This document shows positions 3,649 to 5,478 of a stretch of DNA of 5,478 bases, in pieces. The notes beneath the pieces are model-generated. The model did no database searches and was not told the origin of the DNA. It was given only the letters and a program-made list of their open reading frames with translations. Position 1 is the stretch's first letter; each line of letters begins with the position of its first letter. A program made the translations under genes and the position numbers. The DNA is from an uncultured Streptococcus sp. (lineage in GTDB: Bacteria; Bacillota; Bacilli; Lactobacillales; Streptococcaceae), in the NCBI GenBank assembly GCA_902470035.1, contig CABREZ010000088.1, positions 1 to 5,478 on the forward strand. The letters run 5' to 3'.

Positions 3649-5478
3649 TTATTTTGTAGCTAGAAGCGCTGCTTCAACAGCTGCTTTCTCCCGCTCGATA
3701 AGATCAATTCGAGCCGCGATTTCTTTAATTCCCATCTTGATATTACGGCTGATCGCCATATCATCCAATTGAGGCTCAAAGAAGGCCTTGTATTCATTCA
3801 ACCGTTCATGGGTCTTGAAACAGTTAGCTGGGTAGATGACAAACTTATCAAAGCTCATGTCACCACCGAGTGCTTTCTTGATCCACTCCCAGTTTTCACG
3901 CGCCCAAGTCCAAGTTCTACCTTGGGTAAAGTCATCATGCAAGAAGTTGTAGTACCAGCTCATAGCCAAGTCCTGAGGTTTCACCACATCCTTGTTCTTC
4001 CACTCTTTCAATAGAGCTTCCAAAGTTTCCTCATCCTTGGTATAAGAAAGTGCAGCCGCCAACTGGCGTTTAAAGTTTCCATCAACTGTCTTCACATAGG
4101 TATCCAGGTATTGTTGGCTAAGCTCCTTGGTTTCATGGTGCTTGATTTGGTTGACCAAGATTTGCAAGCGAATGGCAGCTGGAAGTTTTTCCAAATCATC
4201 TGCGTGTGCTTCAAAGATAGCGCTCGCTTGAGCTTTTGCAGCTTCATCATTGGCCTTGATCATATTAGCAATCATTAGCTGACGAACTTTTTCATCTTCT
4301 TCTGTTTCTCCAGGCTTCGCTTCTAGACCTAAGCGTTCAAAGTTGTAACGGTTCAAGCGTTTCAACAACTCATGGAAGGCCGCTTCTGTTTCAGTTCCTT
4401 CATCCACAAAGAGACTGATTCCAGCTAAGACGCTCGAAACAGCTGAAACAACCAAGTAGGAACTTTCTTCTGTCAAGTGTTCAATCACTGGCAAGAGGCT
4501 TGCATAAGAAATTTGACCACTTTCCGCTAAGAGACGGCGTTCTTGTACCACTTGTAGTTTCGAAGTGCTATCCAAGCTAGCAAGTTCAGCAAGGATGTCT
4601 TCCAACAATTCCCCACGGTAGTCACTGATATAGTGAGCTGTATTTTCTGTATTGAAGCGAAGAGCACCGCTGTTAGCTGCTTTCAAGGCACTGTAGTTTG
4701 GAATCTCTAAGACTTCTGTATCCAAGGTATCTGGAATACCTGTCCAGTTGCTATTCAATGGAACAACCCACTTACGGCCTTTTTCTTCTCTTTCTCCGAT
4801 GAAGAACTGCTCTTGACGGATGATCAAGGTATCGTTCTCTACAACAGCTGAGACAACAGGGTATCCTGGTTGCTCCAACCAAGAATCCATAAAGGCTGCC
4901 ACATCACGACCTGAAGCTTGCCCAAGAGCATCCCAAAGGTCACGACCAATGGTATTGCCGTATTGGTGTTTTTCAAAGTAAATCTTCAACCCTTTACGGA
5001 AGGCGTCATCGCCTAACCAACGGCGAAGCATGTGCATGAGACGGCTCCCCTTAGCGTAAACGATTGCTGGGTCAAAGAGGGTGTTAATCTCGTCAGGGTG
5101 TTTGACTTCCACATGGACGGATTGAACGCCATCTGTAGCATCGCGTTTCAAGGCAGCAGGCACACCAGTTGTTTGGAAGTCTTCAAAGATATTCCAGCTT
5201 GGTTCGATGGCATCCAAGCTGACATATTCCATCATATTGGCGAAGCTTTCATTCAACCAGAGGTCATCCCACCATTTCATGGTCACGAGGTTTCCGAACC
5301 ATTGGTGAGCCAATTCGTGAGCCACCACCAAGGCTACTGTTTGACGGCTTTGGGCAGTCGAATTCTCATCAACAAGAAGGTAGACTTCACGGTAGGTTAC
5401 CAAGCCCCAGTTTTCCATCGCTCCTGAAGAGAAGTCTGGAAGGGCGATATGAAGAGATTGAGGGATTGGATACTTCAC
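3649..5478 (-). CDS. pepN: PepN aminopeptidase N, M1 zinc metallopeptidase (5' end outside window)
   Basis: PepN removes N-terminal residues from peptides in the cytoplasm and supplies amino acids in lactic streptococci and lactococci. The 609 residues present cover the catalytic domain and the whole C-terminal part. The substrate-binding GAMEN motif is at 19-23. The zinc site HELAH is at 54-58 (H54, E55 catalytic, H58), with the third ligand E77 in WLNES, exactly 18 residues after H58. The catalytic tyrosine is Y141 in the VYAKGS motif. From about residue 270 an all-helical C-terminal domain follows. The first codon at the window edge is GTG inside a conserved stretch (KYPIPQSLHIALPDF), so it is not the true start. 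Compared with the family length of about 845-850, some 235-240 residues lie beyond 5478. All active-site residues are intact. It is convergent with bioY and shares its terminator. In S. pneumoniae pepN also neighbours ciaRH. Confidence 0.97.
   Translation of the reverse strand: MKYPIPQSLHIALPDFSSGAMENWGLVTYREVYLLVDENSTAQSRQTVALVVAHELAHQWFGNLVTMKWWDDLWLNESFANMMEYVSLDAIEPSWNIFEDFQTTGVPAALKRDATDGVQSVHVEVKHPDEINTLFDPAIVYAKGSRLMHMLRRWLGDDAFRKGLKIYFEKHQYGNTIGRDLWDALGQASGRDVAAFMDSWLEQPGYPVVSAVVENDTLIIRQEQFFIGEREEKGRKWVVPLNSNWTGIPDTLDTEVLEIPNYSALKAANSGALRFNTENTAHYISDYRGELLEDILAELASLDSTSKLQVVQERRLLAESGQISYASLLPVIEHLTEESSYLVVSAVSSVLAGISLFVDEGTETEAAFHELLKRLNRYNFERLGLEAKPGETEEDEKVRQLMIANMIKANDEAAKAQASAIFEAHADDLEKLPAAIRLQILVNQIKHHETKELSQQYLDTYVKTVDGNFKRQLAAALSYTKDEETLEALLKEWKNKDVVKPQDLAMSWYYNFLHDDFTQGRTWTWARENWEWIKKALGGDMSFDKFVIYPANCFKTHERLNEYKAFFEPQLDDMAISRNIKMGIKEIAARIDLIEREKAAVEAALLATK

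Noticed and set aside
5032..5427. 131-residue open frame on the plus strand
   Set aside because: It lies opposite the conserved pepN catalytic region, including the zinc-site codons, and shows no ribosome binding site or family features; it is a shadow of pepN.
5476..5478. GTG at the right edge as the start of pepN
   Set aside because: The codon is inside a conserved stretch just before GAMEN, and about 235-240 N-terminal residues of the family are missing, so it is an internal valine cut by the window.
1..5478. CRISPR array, insertion sequence, tRNA or rRNA
   Set aside because: No regularly spaced repeats with spacers, transposase frames, terminal inverted repeats with target duplications, or tRNA/rRNA-like folds were seen.

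Overview
The window looks like chromosome of a Streptococcus, probably an oral species of the mitis/sanguinis side of the genus. The base composition is low-GC, and the right two-thirds follow the streptococcal pepN - ciaR - ciaH neighbourhood. The species cannot be fixed from this sequence alone.

Layout from left to right. Positions 1-66 are the non-coding left edge, a dyad-rich stretch that may belong to an intergenic repeat. A hairpin terminator at 57-96 overlaps the ciaH stop codon. On the minus strand, in transcription order, come a small exported Gln/Gly/Asn-rich protein (2842-2246), the response regulator ciaR (2132-1458) and the histidine kinase ciaH (1468-95). ciaR and ciaH overlap by 11 bases. 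Facing the other way is bioY (3052-3594, plus strand, TTG start), the substrate-binding subunit of a biotin transporter. A bidirectional terminator (3598-3646) separates bioY from the convergent 3' part of pepN (minus strand, cut by the right end of the window). No gene-free stretch exceeds about 210 bases.

How it works together. The small exported gene occupies the place that ciaX holds in the S. mutans ciaX-ciaR-ciaH operon. Its upstream region carries four CiaR half-sites (TTTAAG-like) exactly 11 bp apart, and the last one lies exactly 10 bp upstream of a -10 box. This is the geometry known for CiaR-activated promoters. The sequence therefore suggests an autoregulated unit: CiaR drives the small secreted protein and, by readthrough, itself and CiaH. 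A second promoter with an extended -10 lies directly before ciaR. The extracytoplasmic domain of CiaH has a very acidic patch and the exported protein ends in a lysine/serine tail, so contact between the two, or a shared response to cations, is a testable idea. bioY sits between pepN and the cia genes and appears to have its own promoter, with a BirA-operator-like dyad between the -10 and the start codon. pepN is a housekeeping M1 aminopeptidase.
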